Below are positions 38,266 to 47,140 of a DNA stretch of 64,000 nucleotides, in pieces. The position numbers and the translations under genes are program-made. The DNA lies in NCBI RefSeq assembly GCF_029945705.1, contig NZ_JAQSDC010000040.1, positions 1 through 64,000 on the forward strand, in the 5' to 3' direction. Under the pieces are notes generated by a model that saw nothing but the letters and a program-made list of their open reading frames with translations, was not told the origin of the DNA and made no database searches. Each line of letters begins with the position of its first letter. Positions within the stretch are counted from its first letter, which is position 1. Origin of the DNA: Methylotenera sp. GTDB taxonomy: Bacteria > Pseudomonadota > Gammaproteobacteria > Burkholderiales > Methylophilaceae.

Positions 38266-38742
38266 CTACAAAAGTTTAGCTGCCCACTCTTGTGCACTAA
38301 TCTCTTTGTCACCTGAAGTATCTTTATGCGCAAAAATGGTTTGATGGAAAGCTAAAAATTCCGCTCTTGTGACTTTATGATCGCCATCAGCATCCATTGT
38401 TCCCATCATTTTCATTGAGCGTAACTCTCTGCTATAACCGCCAGTTGCAAGATCAAGTTTAGAGTGCTTAGTTGGCCCAGCCCATTCTTTTGCATCAACT
38501 GAGCCATCTTTGTCTTTATCAAGCTCATCGAAAATGCTGTTGTAATAAGAATCAGCTTCGGCAGCCGTTACCATGTGATTGCCATCAGCATCTAACATTT
38601 TCATCATGCCCATTTTGCTAAATTCACGCGCATATCCACCTGTACCTAACATTGCATCTGCAGCAAACGCTGGCGCTGAGAGAACGCCAGCTGAAAGTAA
38701 TGTCACTGCCACTAATACTACGTTTTTAATTTGAATGTTCAT
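38266..38742 (-). CDS. Secreted four-EF-hand protein with duplicated Met-rich motif
   Basis: The track starts at 38814, but ATG 38742 is preceded by AGGAGATATTAAG and begins a clear Sec signal peptide (MNIQIKNVVL...SAPAFA), giving 158 residues. Four EF-hand-like loops are visible: DADGNHMVTAAE, DKDKDGSVDAKE, DADGDHKVTRAE and DTSGDKEISAQE. Within each pair the loops are 12 residues apart. The protein is an internal duplication: TGGYAREFSKMGMMKM precedes loop 1 and TGGYSRELRSMKMMGT precedes loop 3. Loops 1 and 3 have His at the position usually held by Gly. It is presumably a periplasmic Ca2+ (or other metal) binder; the Met clusters could touch a soft metal. It is divergent from ligE. Confidence 0.85.
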   Translation of the reverse strand: MNIQIKNVVLVAVTLLSAGVLSAPAFAADAMLGTGGYAREFSKMGMMKMLDADGNHMVTAAEADSYYNSIFDELDKDKDGSVDAKEWAGPTKHSKLDLATGGYSRELRSMKMMGTMDADGDHKVTRAEFLAFHQTIFAHKDTSGDKEISAQEWAAKLL

Positions 38743-38908
38743 CTTAATATCTCCTGAATAACCACTATTTGAAAAAGAATTTTGCTTGCAACCCTTAGTC
38801 TTGTAGTACATCAAGTTCCTTACATTTAATTATTAATTTCTTTCAAACGCATCTTGGATCCAACATTAATTTACGCCTTAATTTGGCGTATTACCTTAAA
38901 CTAGCTTG

Positions 38909-39769
38909 ATGAAATCTATACGCCATTTATTTTTAATTGTTGTCGCAAGCGCGACTTTCTTCACCTTATTCGCTATGCAGATTAACGCCAAGCAAAGTGA
39001 CGCCAACGTATTGCTGGCGAAAACTTATCAGCTAGGCACGGATGTACAGCAATACTTGGTCAGTGAAAAGTTTGATGGAGTACGTGCAGTATGGGATGGC
39101 GGCACTTTTCATACGCGCACAGATCATGTGATTGCGGCGCCAGCATGGTTCACTAAAGACCTACCTAAAACACCATTGGACGGCGAACTATGGCTTGGGC
39201 ACGGCAAATTCGAGGCGCTTTCGGGTGCAGTGAGAAAAGATGTGCCGATTGACGAAGAATGGCGAGGCATTTCCTACATGGTGTTTGAATTGCCAAATGC
39301 AAAAGGCACTTTCGCCGAGCGTGCAAAAGCGATTGTCAATATCGTCAAACTGGCAAATAGTCCGCACTTAAAAGCTGTGAAGCAATTTAGAGTGAGTGAC
39401 GAAGTAGCGCTACACAAACTACTCAATCAAATAGTGGCACAAGGTGGCGAGGGGCTAATGCTACATCGCGCCAACGCGCTTTACTTGACAGGCCGCAGTG
39501 ATGTGCTACTTAAATTAAAATTGTTATACGATGCCGAAGCTATCGTAGTAGCGCATACCGCGGGACAAGGAAAATACAAAGGCAAGCTTGGGGCGCTAGA
39601 GGTAGAAACGCCAGAAGGCATACGCTTTAAGTTAGGCACAGGCTTCACCGATGCGCAACGGGAAAACCCACCAAAAATTGGCAGCACTGTTACCTACACA
39701 TATCGCGATAAAACTAAAGCTGGCAAGCCAAAGTTTGCCAGCTTCTTACGAGTACGCAATGAGCAATGA
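38909..39769 (+). CDS. Periplasmic ATP-dependent DNA ligase (Lig E-type)
   Basis: I choose ATG 38909 over the TTG three bases earlier. The 286-residue product has a signal peptide (about 1-28, ending QINAK) and then a minimal ATP-dependent ligase: motif I SEKFDGVRAVWDG (adenylated Lys), motif III-like MVFELPN, motif IV GGEGLMLHR and motif V LLKLKLLYDAEA. A short OB-fold follows (about 205-286). No DNA-binding domain is added. The export signal and size match Lig E, which may act in the periplasm during DNA uptake. It is divergent from the EF-hand gene and convergent with the CHI-like gene. Confidence 0.88.
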   Translation: MKSIRHLFLIVVASATFFTLFAMQINAKQSDANVLLAKTYQLGTDVQQYLVSEKFDGVRAVWDGGTFHTRTDHVIAAPAWFTKDLPKTPLDGELWLGHGKFEALSGAVRKDVPIDEEWRGISYMVFELPNAKGTFAERAKAIVNIVKLANSPHLKAVKQFRVSDEVALHKLLNQIVAQGGEGLMLHRANALYLTGRSDVLLKLKLLYDAEAIVVAHTAGQGKYKGKLGALEVETPEGIRFKLGTGFTDAQRENPPKIGSTVTYTYRDKTKAGKPKFASFLRVRNEQ

Positions 39770-39771
39770 AA

Positions 39772-40404
39772 CTACAGCCCAAGTAACGCCTTTTTTAAAT
39801 TAGTATCAACTGCATGATCGCCCAGCCAAACGCGCAATAAAGCTTGATTAAACAACTCGCCGTCAATGTTACCTAGCAACTTGCCATTCAAACTCACCTT
39901 CGTACCTGCTGAAGTACAATCTAACAAAATAACATCACCCTCATTCACTTCTTTTGCAGAGGTCATCATTTTCTGAAATGACTTCATTTGTGTGTCAATT
40001 GAAGACATTTCTGCCTGAGTGTTATTGTCGGCAAAACCTTCGTTCATCCCTTGCAACAACTGCGCTGAACTGACATCACGTAAAAAATGCATCGCTATAC
40101 GTTTATTGCCATGATCATTAATCACGGCATTTGCATCAGTTTGCTTTTGCGTCAAATAAAGCGCACCAGCATAGACCTTAAACATCATTTTAGTACGCAA
40201 ACCAGCGCCGTTTAATAGTAAAGCACTACCGCTAACTTGCGCGGTTTCGTCAATTTTCACGCCTTTGATTTCTAACGCTTGAGCAGACAAAGTAAGCACT
40301 AATAATATTGCAAAAATTGAGCTTCTAACGAGAATTTGCCCAACACTAAGCTGACTAAATCCAAATTTCATAGCAAACCTCATAAAAGCACCTTTATATT
40401 CCAA
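39772..40404 (-). CDS. Chalcone isomerase-like secreted protein
   Basis: The 210-residue product has a long N-terminal hydrophobic segment ending SAQALEIKGV. A CHI-like fold follows, with VSGSALLLNGAGLRTKMMFKVYAGALYL and IAMHFLRDVSSAQL. Bacterial CHI-like proteins are of unknown function, perhaps binding lipids. Later in-frame starts at 40383 and 40371 (MRFAMKF) would shorten the signal sequence and look more natural. It is the last gene of the set thioredoxin-fold, oxidoreductase, CHI-like. Confidence 0.8.
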   Translation of the reverse strand: MEYKGAFMRFAMKFGFSQLSVGQILVRSSIFAILLVLTLSAQALEIKGVKIDETAQVSGSALLLNGAGLRTKMMFKVYAGALYLTQKQTDANAVINDHGNKRIAMHFLRDVSSAQLLQGMNEGFADNNTQAEMSSIDTQMKSFQKMMTSAKEVNEGDVILLDCTSAGTKVSLNGKLLGNIDGELFNQALLRVWLGDHAVDTNLKKALLGL

Positions 40405-40421
40405 CCCGTAATATTTAAAGC

Positions 40422-41441
40422 TTAGGCTAAGCTCACTTGACCACCACTACTCACAGATTGCAACACAGCTTCTATCGTTTTGCAGTTAGCTTTCGCGTCT
40501 GCAAAGGTTAAATGCGGCGTTTTATTATTCAACACGCAATCACTGAAATGCTCAATTTCTAAAGTAAAGTGATTGCTTGGCGCAAAGCGTTCTTCGGCGT
40601 ATTTACCATCTTCCAACGCCCATGAAATAACAGGCACATCATTTTGAAACACCCAAGCTGCGAGACATTTCACCCAACCTTTAGTGCCAATGATTTCATA
40701 TTCTGATTTGCGACTACGTTCAAAGCTAATATCAAAATGACCAAATCGGGCACGGCCTTCTGCATCGCACCCAAAATCTAACACGCCACTGGTGACAATA
40801 TCCGCGCCGACTTCATTCAACTTAGCATGTGCAACCACACTGACCGGCTCTAAACCAAAAGCCCAGCGTAACGAATGGATCGCGTAAGGCCCAATATCCC
40901 ACATCGCCCCGCCACCCTCTTTAACCCCGCTAGCAATGCGATACATACGCGCTGGGCGCATCAAAAACGAGTAAGAAGCTCGGCAGGACAACACATCGCC
41001 AATCAAACCTGACTCAACAATCTCTTTAACACGCGTATGCTGCGGATGAAAGCGATACATAAAACCTTCCATCACCTTCACGTTATTTTTAATTGCAGCC
41101 GCTTCAATCGCATTAATATCTGTAACGGTCAACGCCATCGGTTTCTCTATCAACACATGTTTACCTGCATTGATGGCTTTAAGCGCCCACGCTGCATGCT
41201 CGTTATTCGCCATTGGACAGTAAATAGCATCGACGTTTTTATCTGAGATTAAAGCATCCATATCATCATAACAGCTGACGTTTGGATGGCAAGGCGCGTA
41301 CTTATCCAAAGTAGCTTTTGCCGCGCCATCACGGCGGCTAGCAATTGCGACTAATTCAGAATTTGATGCTTCGATAATTGCGGGGAGTAAGCGCTCGTTT
41401 ACACGTGCTGCGCCTAGAATGCCCCATTTAAGTTTAGTCAT
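40422..41441 (-). CDS. Gfo/Idh/MocA-family oxidoreductase
   Basis: The 339-residue protein has the NAD(P)-binding start KWGILGAARVNERLLPAI, the motif HVLIEKPMALTV (EKP lysine) and the substrate-domain pattern GGGAMWDIGPYAIHSLRWAFG with the conserved D and H. It probably oxidises or reduces a sugar or other polyol; the substrate cannot be told. Its start overlaps the stop of the thioredoxin-fold gene (ATGA). Confidence 0.9.
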   Translation of the reverse strand: MTKLKWGILGAARVNERLLPAIIEASNSELVAIASRRDGAAKATLDKYAPCHPNVSCYDDMDALISDKNVDAIYCPMANNEHAAWALKAINAGKHVLIEKPMALTVTDINAIEAAAIKNNVKVMEGFMYRFHPQHTRVKEIVESGLIGDVLSCRASYSFLMRPARMYRIASGVKEGGGAMWDIGPYAIHSLRWAFGLEPVSVVAHAKLNEVGADIVTSGVLDFGCDAEGRARFGHFDISFERSRKSEYEIIGTKGWVKCLAAWVFQNDVPVISWALEDGKYAEERFAPSNHFTLEIEHFSDCVLNNKTPHLTFADAKANCKTIEAVLQSVSSGGQVSLA

Positions 41442-41992
41442 ACATTACTCCATTTAATACTACATCCGATACTGGCAACTTGCTCTTTAGGACCCATTCC
41501 CGTTTCAGCAACCTGCTTCATGGCATGAAATAAATCACGCGTGCTATTAGGCGCAGTTTCTTTGCGGCTTTCATCGAAACGGCCACGATATTGCAACTCG
41601 CCTTCGTTGTTGAATCCAAAGAAATCTGGAGTACAAACCGCGTCATAAGCTTTTGCGATTGCTTGCGTTTTATCCAACAAATATGGAAATGAAAACTCCA
41701 TTTTGTGCGCGACTATTTGCATATTTTCTAAGCTATCTTCTGGATAGTCTGTTGGGTCGTTAGACATAATCGCCACTGTGTTAATACCGAGCATTTTCAG
41801 CTCACGAACGTCACCGACCAACCTTGGAAAAATGGCTTTTACATAGGGGCAGTGATTGCAAATAAACATGACTAACAAGCCATTTTTGCCCATGATGAGG
41901 TCGCGTGAAATCATGCTGCCATCAATATTTTGTAGATTAAAATCTGGCGCTTGCCAGCCAAAATCACACACAGGTGGGTTTAAACTTGCCAT
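41438..41992 (-). CDS. Thioredoxin-fold (AhpC/TSA-like) protein
   Basis: The 184-residue protein begins with FGWQAPDFNLQNIDG, a thioredoxin-like fold with FICNHCPYVKAIFPRL as active-site region (C-N-H-C). No signal peptide is present. It resembles the resA/peroxiredoxin-like thioredoxin family commonly seen next to oxidoreductases. It is coupled to the Gfo/Idh/MocA gene by a 4-bp overlap. Confidence 0.85.
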   Translation of the reverse strand: MASLNPPVCDFGWQAPDFNLQNIDGSMISRDLIMGKNGLLVMFICNHCPYVKAIFPRLVGDVRELKMLGINTVAIMSNDPTDYPEDSLENMQIVAHKMEFSFPYLLDKTQAIAKAYDAVCTPDFFGFNNEGELQYRGRFDESRKETAPNSTRDLFHAMKQVAETGMGPKEQVASIGCSIKWSNV

Positions 41993-42032
41993 ACTTTTTC
42001 CTTATTTCAATTTTTTAGCTAATTACCTTTTC

Positions 42033-42105
42033 TGTCATACTGACGAAGGTCGGTATCTAGTGACATTAAACGCCGCTGGATTCCGTGTCGTAGCACGGAA
42101 TGTCG
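42033..42105. repeat. palindromic intergenic repeat element (two hairpins)
   Basis: Hairpin 1 is ATACTGAC-GAAG-GTCGGTAT (one wobble). Hairpin 2 is ATTCCGTG-TCGTAG-CACGGAAT (perfect 8-bp stem). They are joined by CTAGTGACATTAAACGCCGCTGG. The GTCAT...GGTATCTAG...CTGGATTCC...GGAATGTC layout is that of a dispersed small mobile repeat common in proteobacteria. This copy has diverged. It lies between the thioredoxin-fold gene and rsmE. Confidence 0.75.
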
Positions 42106-42150
42106 TTTTTAAGATACTATCACTTTTATTCAAAATTTAAGCTTTGCAAA

Positions 42151-42885
42151 ATGCCTAACCCTCGTTTTTACAGTGTAGAAAATCTGCGCATTGGCTCTAC
42201 CGTTAAACTGAGCGATAACGCCGCCACTCACGCCACGCGTGCACTGCGCTTAAATGTAGGTGATCATATTCATTTATTTAATGGCGATGGTTTTGATTAC
42301 GCATGCGAGCTGATGGTAGTTAAAAAAAGCGAAGTGATTGCCAAGGTTAATGCTAGCCAAGCTCGTGATACTGAGTCACCACTCAACATTATTTTATTGC
42401 AAGGCATCTCTAGTGGTGACCGCATGGATTACTCCATTCAAAAGGCGGTAGAGTTGGGCGTTAAACAAATACAGCCAATCGCCACTGAACGTAGTGTGGT
42501 TAAGCTTTCTGCCGAGCGTGCCGAAAAACGATTGGAGCATTGGCAAAACGTTGTCATTTCCGCCTGCGAGCAATGCGGTCGCGCGACGATTCCTCAAGTA
42601 TTCGCGCCAAAAACTTTAGCTAATTGGTTATCAACTAATTTAGCATCTAGCGCTACGCGCATTTTGCTTAACCCAATTGGTGCAAAACGCTTAGCAGAGT
42701 TGGATAAACCAAGTAGCGAGATTCAATTACTCATCGGCGCAGAGGGCGGTTTAACCCAAGCGGAAATCAATTTAGCTATTTCGCAGGGTTTTCAATCTGT
42801 CATTCTTGGGCCAAGAATCTTACGCACAGAAACAGCTGGGCCAACTGCGATTGCGGCATTGCAATCACTTTGGGGAGATTTTTAG
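42151..42885 (+). CDS. rsmE: 16S rRNA m3U1498 methyltransferase RsmE
   Basis: The track start (42100) lies in the repeat element; ATG 42151 (MPNPRFYSVENLRIG) gives the family N-terminus and 244 residues. The PUA-like domain (1-70, with HATRALRLNVGDHIHLFNGDG) is followed by a SPOUT methyltransferase domain with the knot motifs IGAEGGLTQAEI and ILGPRILRTETAGPTAI. It methylates U1498 of 16S rRNA. It may depend on a promoter near the repeat element. Confidence 0.95.
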   Translation: MPNPRFYSVENLRIGSTVKLSDNAATHATRALRLNVGDHIHLFNGDGFDYACELMVVKKSEVIAKVNASQARDTESPLNIILLQGISSGDRMDYSIQKAVELGVKQIQPIATERSVVKLSAERAEKRLEHWQNVVISACEQCGRATIPQVFAPKTLANWLSTNLASSATRILLNPIGAKRLAELDKPSSEIQLLIGAEGGLTQAEINLAISQGFQSVILGPRILRTETAGPTAIAALQSLWGDF

Positions 42886-43013
42886 GTGGCTTAGTTGTGA
42901 AGTTCTTAGCATTAGAGCAAACCTTAGTATAAAATAATTTGCATTAATTACATAAATATTTTATATTATTGTAATAATTACACTTTATGCTTTAGGTTTA
43001 GATTAACATCACC

Positions 43014-44624
43014 ATGTCTATTGGCCACTCTATACGCACTCGGCGCAAGTCGCTGAACATTACGCTGCAAAACCTCGCCAATCAAGTTGGAGCGGATGCA
43101 GGCAATTTGTCGCGTATTGAGCGCGGTGAATTAGGGATTAACGAAAATAGTCTACGCAAGGTCGCCGAGGCGCTCAATTGCACACCAGCTTATTTGTACG
43201 CACAAAGTGATATGCCAAAAACCGCATTATCCGTGCAAGAGCATCGTCAGCCTTATCTCACCACTTTATCGCAAGTGCCTAGCAAAAATAGTACGTCTAA
43301 CATTAAAGACTTCGTGCAGTGGTTTAGGTCTGTTGCGCCTTATATACACGCCTTTGGCGGTCGAACTTTTGTGATTGCATTTGGCGGCGAAGTCGTTAAT
43401 GAAAAGCAATTTATTGCACTTTCACATGACTTAAACTTACTTGCGAGCCTAGAAGTGAGGCTAGTATTAGTGCACGGCAGCCGCCCACAAATTGAAAAGC
43501 GCCTACGCCGCGATAAACTTTCAACCAAATTTGTGAATGGTCTGCGCGTGACCGATGATGCGGCGATGGAAGCCGTAAAAGAAGCCAATGGCGTTATTCG
43601 TGTTGAAATTGAAGCGTTATTGTCTATGGGTTTGGTTAACTCACCGATGGCAGGCTCTGACATTCGCGTAGCGAGTGGCAACTTTGTGACTGCAAAACCC
43701 ATGGGCGTGCGTGATGGCGTCGACTTGCAGCACACAGGCGAAGTACGTCGGGTAGATGCAGTTGGCATACAAAAACGTCTTGATGACAATGAATTAGTTT
43801 TGTTATCGCCATTGGGATACTCACCGACTGGCGAGGCATTCAATTTAAGCTTAGAGGATGTGGCGGTGAGTGCTGCGGTTGCGCTAGATGCTGACAAGCT
43901 GATTTTTTTGATGGACTCTGAAGGTGTACATAATCTACGTGGCGAATTATTGCGTGAAATGACCGCAGGAAAAGCTAAAAATTTACTGCGTAATGTGACA
44001 GGCAATGAGCAAGCGATCAATATTTCTGAAGATATTAACTACTATTTGCCTGCAGCAGTAAGAGCTTGCGAACACGGCGTAGCACGTACTCATCTGATTT
44101 CACGGCACATCGATGGCGCTATCATTCAAGAGCTTTTCACACTTGACGGTATTGGCACTATGGTGACCGAACTTAGCTTAGAAAGTATGCGCCAAGCCAA
44201 TATTGACGATGTAGGCGGCATATTAAAGCTGATTGAGCCACTTGAAGCTGAAGGCTTTTTGGTTCGGCGGGGGCGCGAACATATTGAAATGGAGATCGAA
44301 CATTTTTATGTAATGGAGCACGACAATCGAATTATTGGTTGCGCCGCTTTATACCCATTTAACGCTGAGCGTACAGCTGAATTTGCCTGCTTGGCCATTG
44401 ACCCCGCCTACAGAGGCGGCGGCCGTGGCGATAAATTATTTTATTACTGTGCCAGCCAAGCCAAAGAATTAGGCTTTAAAAGCCTATTCTGCCTCACGAC
44501 ACGCACCGAGCATTGGTTTTTAGAACGCGGATTCACCGAACAAAATGTAGAAAAGCTACCTACTGAAAAACAAAAACTTTACAACTTTCAGCGTAAATCA
44601 AAGGTGTTTAGCAAAACTTTATAA
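43014..44624 (+). CDS. argA: XRE-type HTH fused to N-acetylglutamate synthase (ArgA)
   Basis: Residues 1-68 form a Cro/C1-type helix-turn-helix (SIGHSIRTRRKSLNITLQNLANQ, DAGNLSRIERGELG, ALNCTPAYLY). After a linker of about 25 residues, a complete N-acetylglutamate synthase follows. Its amino acid kinase-like domain (about 96-385) contains FVQWFRSVAPYIHAFGGRTFVIAFGGEVV and VLVHGSRPQIEKRL. Its GNAT acetyltransferase domain (about 390-530) contains CLAIDPAYRGGGRGDKL, which binds acetyl-CoA. The total of 536 residues is about 90 more than usual ArgA, all of it at the N-terminus. It catalyses the first step of arginine synthesis. argB follows after 60 bp. The frame is unbroken, so the fusion is real in this sequence. 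Confidence 0.9.
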   Translation: MSIGHSIRTRRKSLNITLQNLANQVGADAGNLSRIERGELGINENSLRKVAEALNCTPAYLYAQSDMPKTALSVQEHRQPYLTTLSQVPSKNSTSNIKDFVQWFRSVAPYIHAFGGRTFVIAFGGEVVNEKQFIALSHDLNLLASLEVRLVLVHGSRPQIEKRLRRDKLSTKFVNGLRVTDDAAMEAVKEANGVIRVEIEALLSMGLVNSPMAGSDIRVASGNFVTAKPMGVRDGVDLQHTGEVRRVDAVGIQKRLDDNELVLLSPLGYSPTGEAFNLSLEDVAVSAAVALDADKLIFLMDSEGVHNLRGELLREMTAGKAKNLLRNVTGNEQAINISEDINYYLPAAVRACEHGVARTHLISRHIDGAIIQELFTLDGIGTMVTELSLESMRQANIDDVGGILKLIEPLEAEGFLVRRGREHIEMEIEHFYVMEHDNRIIGCAALYPFNAERTAEFACLAIDPAYRGGGRGDKLFYYCASQAKELGFKSLFCLTTRTEHWFLERGFTEQNVEKLPTEKQKLYNFQRKSKVFSKTL

Positions 44625-44663
44625 GCAATTTTTAGTTACAATGACACAAATTGCATTTACTAA

Positions 44664-45569
<906 letters not shown>

Positions 45570-45570
45570 A

Positions 45571-46215
45571 TTGGCTTTAATCCATAGGTCAAAAGTCTGG
45601 ATTTTTGACCTAGACGACACATTACATAACGCTTCTGCGCATATTTTCCCAGTGATGAACCGCACCATGACGGAATATATCATGGGCCATCTGAATATGG
45701 ACGAAACAGCAGCGCACCAACTACGCCAGCACTATTGGCGTGTCTATGGTGCCACACTCAAAGGCTTGATGCGTCATCACGGTACTAGCCCGCATCATTT
45801 TCTTGAAGAAACGCACAAGTTTCTTGATTTGCCCGAGATGGTGCTTGAGGTAAAACGTTTGCGTCACATGCTGCAAAACCTTCCAGGACGTAAGTTAGTA
45901 TTCACCAACGCGCCTAAAAGTTATGCCATTCGCGTGCTGGATATTCTGGGCATCACTGATTGTTTTGAACTTGTGTTTAGCGTGGAGTCAACAAAATTTC
46001 ATGCAAAACCCTCAATACGGGGCTTTCAGATGTTACTCAAAACGATTAAGGTAAAAGCCAGTGACTGCGTTATGTTAGAAGATAACCTCGCTGCATTAAT
46101 GACGGCAAAACGATTAGGCATGAGAACAATTTGGGTAACAAAAAAACTACAAAAACCAAATTTTGTGGATTATCGATTAAGTGAAGTGTTAGCACTTACT
46201 CACCTTAAGTTATAA
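45571..46215 (+). CDS. HAD-family pyrimidine 5'-nucleotidase (TTG start)
   Basis: The 214-residue protein begins VWIFDLDDTLHNASAHIFP, a HAD motif I with DLDDT typical of SDT1-type pyrimidine nucleotidases. Further motifs are KLVFTNAPKSYAI (motif II), a lysine in HAKPSIRGF, and VMLEDNLAAL (motif III/IV). The start TTG 45571 begins one base after the argB stop, with no ATG near; AAGG lies upstream. This gene order with argB and slmA is conserved in betaproteobacteria. Confidence 0.88.
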   Translation: MALIHRSKVWIFDLDDTLHNASAHIFPVMNRTMTEYIMGHLNMDETAAHQLRQHYWRVYGATLKGLMRHHGTSPHHFLEETHKFLDLPEMVLEVKRLRHMLQNLPGRKLVFTNAPKSYAIRVLDILGITDCFELVFSVESTKFHAKPSIRGFQMLLKTIKVKASDCVMLEDNLAALMTAKRLGMRTIWVTKKLQKPNFVDYRLSEVLALTHLKL

Positions 46216-46291
46216 TTTCGAAAAATAATAAGTAAGACTTCATCACCAAAACTTAATAACAAGCTCAATATAAGTATTTTAGGGGAAAAAG

Positions 46292-46855
46292 ATGGCAGGG
46301 GAACGGAAACAGCAGATTTTAGAAACGCTCGCCAAAATGCTAGAGGCGCCAAAGCGTGAAAAAATTACAACCGCATCACTTGCGGCAAAACTTGAAGTAA
46401 GTGAAGCCGCGCTTTACCGCCACTTTGCCAATAAAGCCCAAATGTTTGAGGGTTTAATTTCCTTTATCGAAGAAACCATTTTTGGTTTAATTAATAAAAT
46501 TGTCTGCGAAGAAACCGACGGCTTAAGACAAATTCAACGCACGATCACCATGCTACTTGCGTTTGCAGAGAAAAATCCGGGCATGACTCGTGTGTTAATT
46601 GGCGATGCTTTAGTCAATGAAGACGAAAAACTTCAGGTACGCATTAACCAACTTTATGACAGAATTGAAGTCACACTCAAACAAAGTTTACGCATTGCTG
46701 AAACGCAAAGTGGTAGCAAGGGCGATGCAGAAGCACAGGCCAACTTAATAGTTTGTTACATCATTGGTCGCTGGCAGCAGTTTGCTAAAAGTGGTTTTAA
46801 ACGCAAACCAACAGAGTATGTACAACAACAAATTACAACACTTATTAATTATTAA
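46292..46855 (+). CDS. slmA: Nucleoid occlusion factor SlmA (TetR fold)
   Basis: The 187-residue protein has the SlmA N-terminus (RKQQILETLAKMLEAPKREKITTASLAAKLEVSEAALYRHFANKAQMFEGLI), a TetR-type helix-turn-helix, and an all-helical C-terminal domain. SlmA binds specific chromosomal sites and blocks FtsZ assembly over the nucleoid. ftsZ itself lies about 6 kb downstream on the other strand. A good SD (AGGGGAAAA) precedes ATG. Confidence 0.92.
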   Translation: MAGERKQQILETLAKMLEAPKREKITTASLAAKLEVSEAALYRHFANKAQMFEGLISFIEETIFGLINKIVCEETDGLRQIQRTITMLLAFAEKNPGMTRVLIGDALVNEDEKLQVRINQLYDRIEVTLKQSLRIAETQSGSKGDAEAQANLIVCYIIGRWQQFAKSGFKRKPTEYVQQQITTLINY

Positions 46856-46910
46856 GTGCTTGTGACTAATAAATTTGATTAAACGATATAGATAATACTG
46901 GGGACTTAAA

Positions 46911-47132
46911 TTGCAAGGTACGATATTTGGATTTACAGAAGCACAAATTAGCCAATTTGGCATGAATTACGCAGTGACAGGGCTAATGATATTAATGATG
47001 ATTATCGTCGCCAAGCTCGCGTGGGATTCAAAAGCAGGTAAGTTTGGTGGCGTCGCATTATTTATTGGATTAACACTTGGTGTCGCAGGGTTTGTCATCA
47101 AACTCCTCATTGAACACTTTTTGGGAATATAA
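46911..47132 (+). CDS. DUF2788 small membrane protein (TTG start)
   Basis: The 73-residue protein has two membrane segments (about 19-36 and 47-68) and matches DUF2788 (GFTEAQISQFGMNYAVTGLMILMMIIVAKLAWDSKAGKFGG). The start is TTG 46911 with GGGGA 7 bp upstream. Function unknown. It converges with cca 8 bp apart. Confidence 0.82.
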   Translation: MQGTIFGFTEAQISQFGMNYAVTGLMILMMIIVAKLAWDSKAGKFGGVALFIGLTLGVAGFVIKLLIEHFLGI

Positions 47133-47140
47133 GCTTCTAG

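Noticed and set aside
38266-38742. Lanmodulin identity for the EF-hand protein
   Set aside because: The loop spacing is 12 residues, but no loop has Pro at position 2 and this spacing is common in other bacterial EF-hand proteins.
39718-39743. Hairpin AGCTGGCAA...TTGCCAGCT near the end of ligE
   Set aside because: It lies inside the coding region and lacks a T-run; it is likely a chance effect of the codons.
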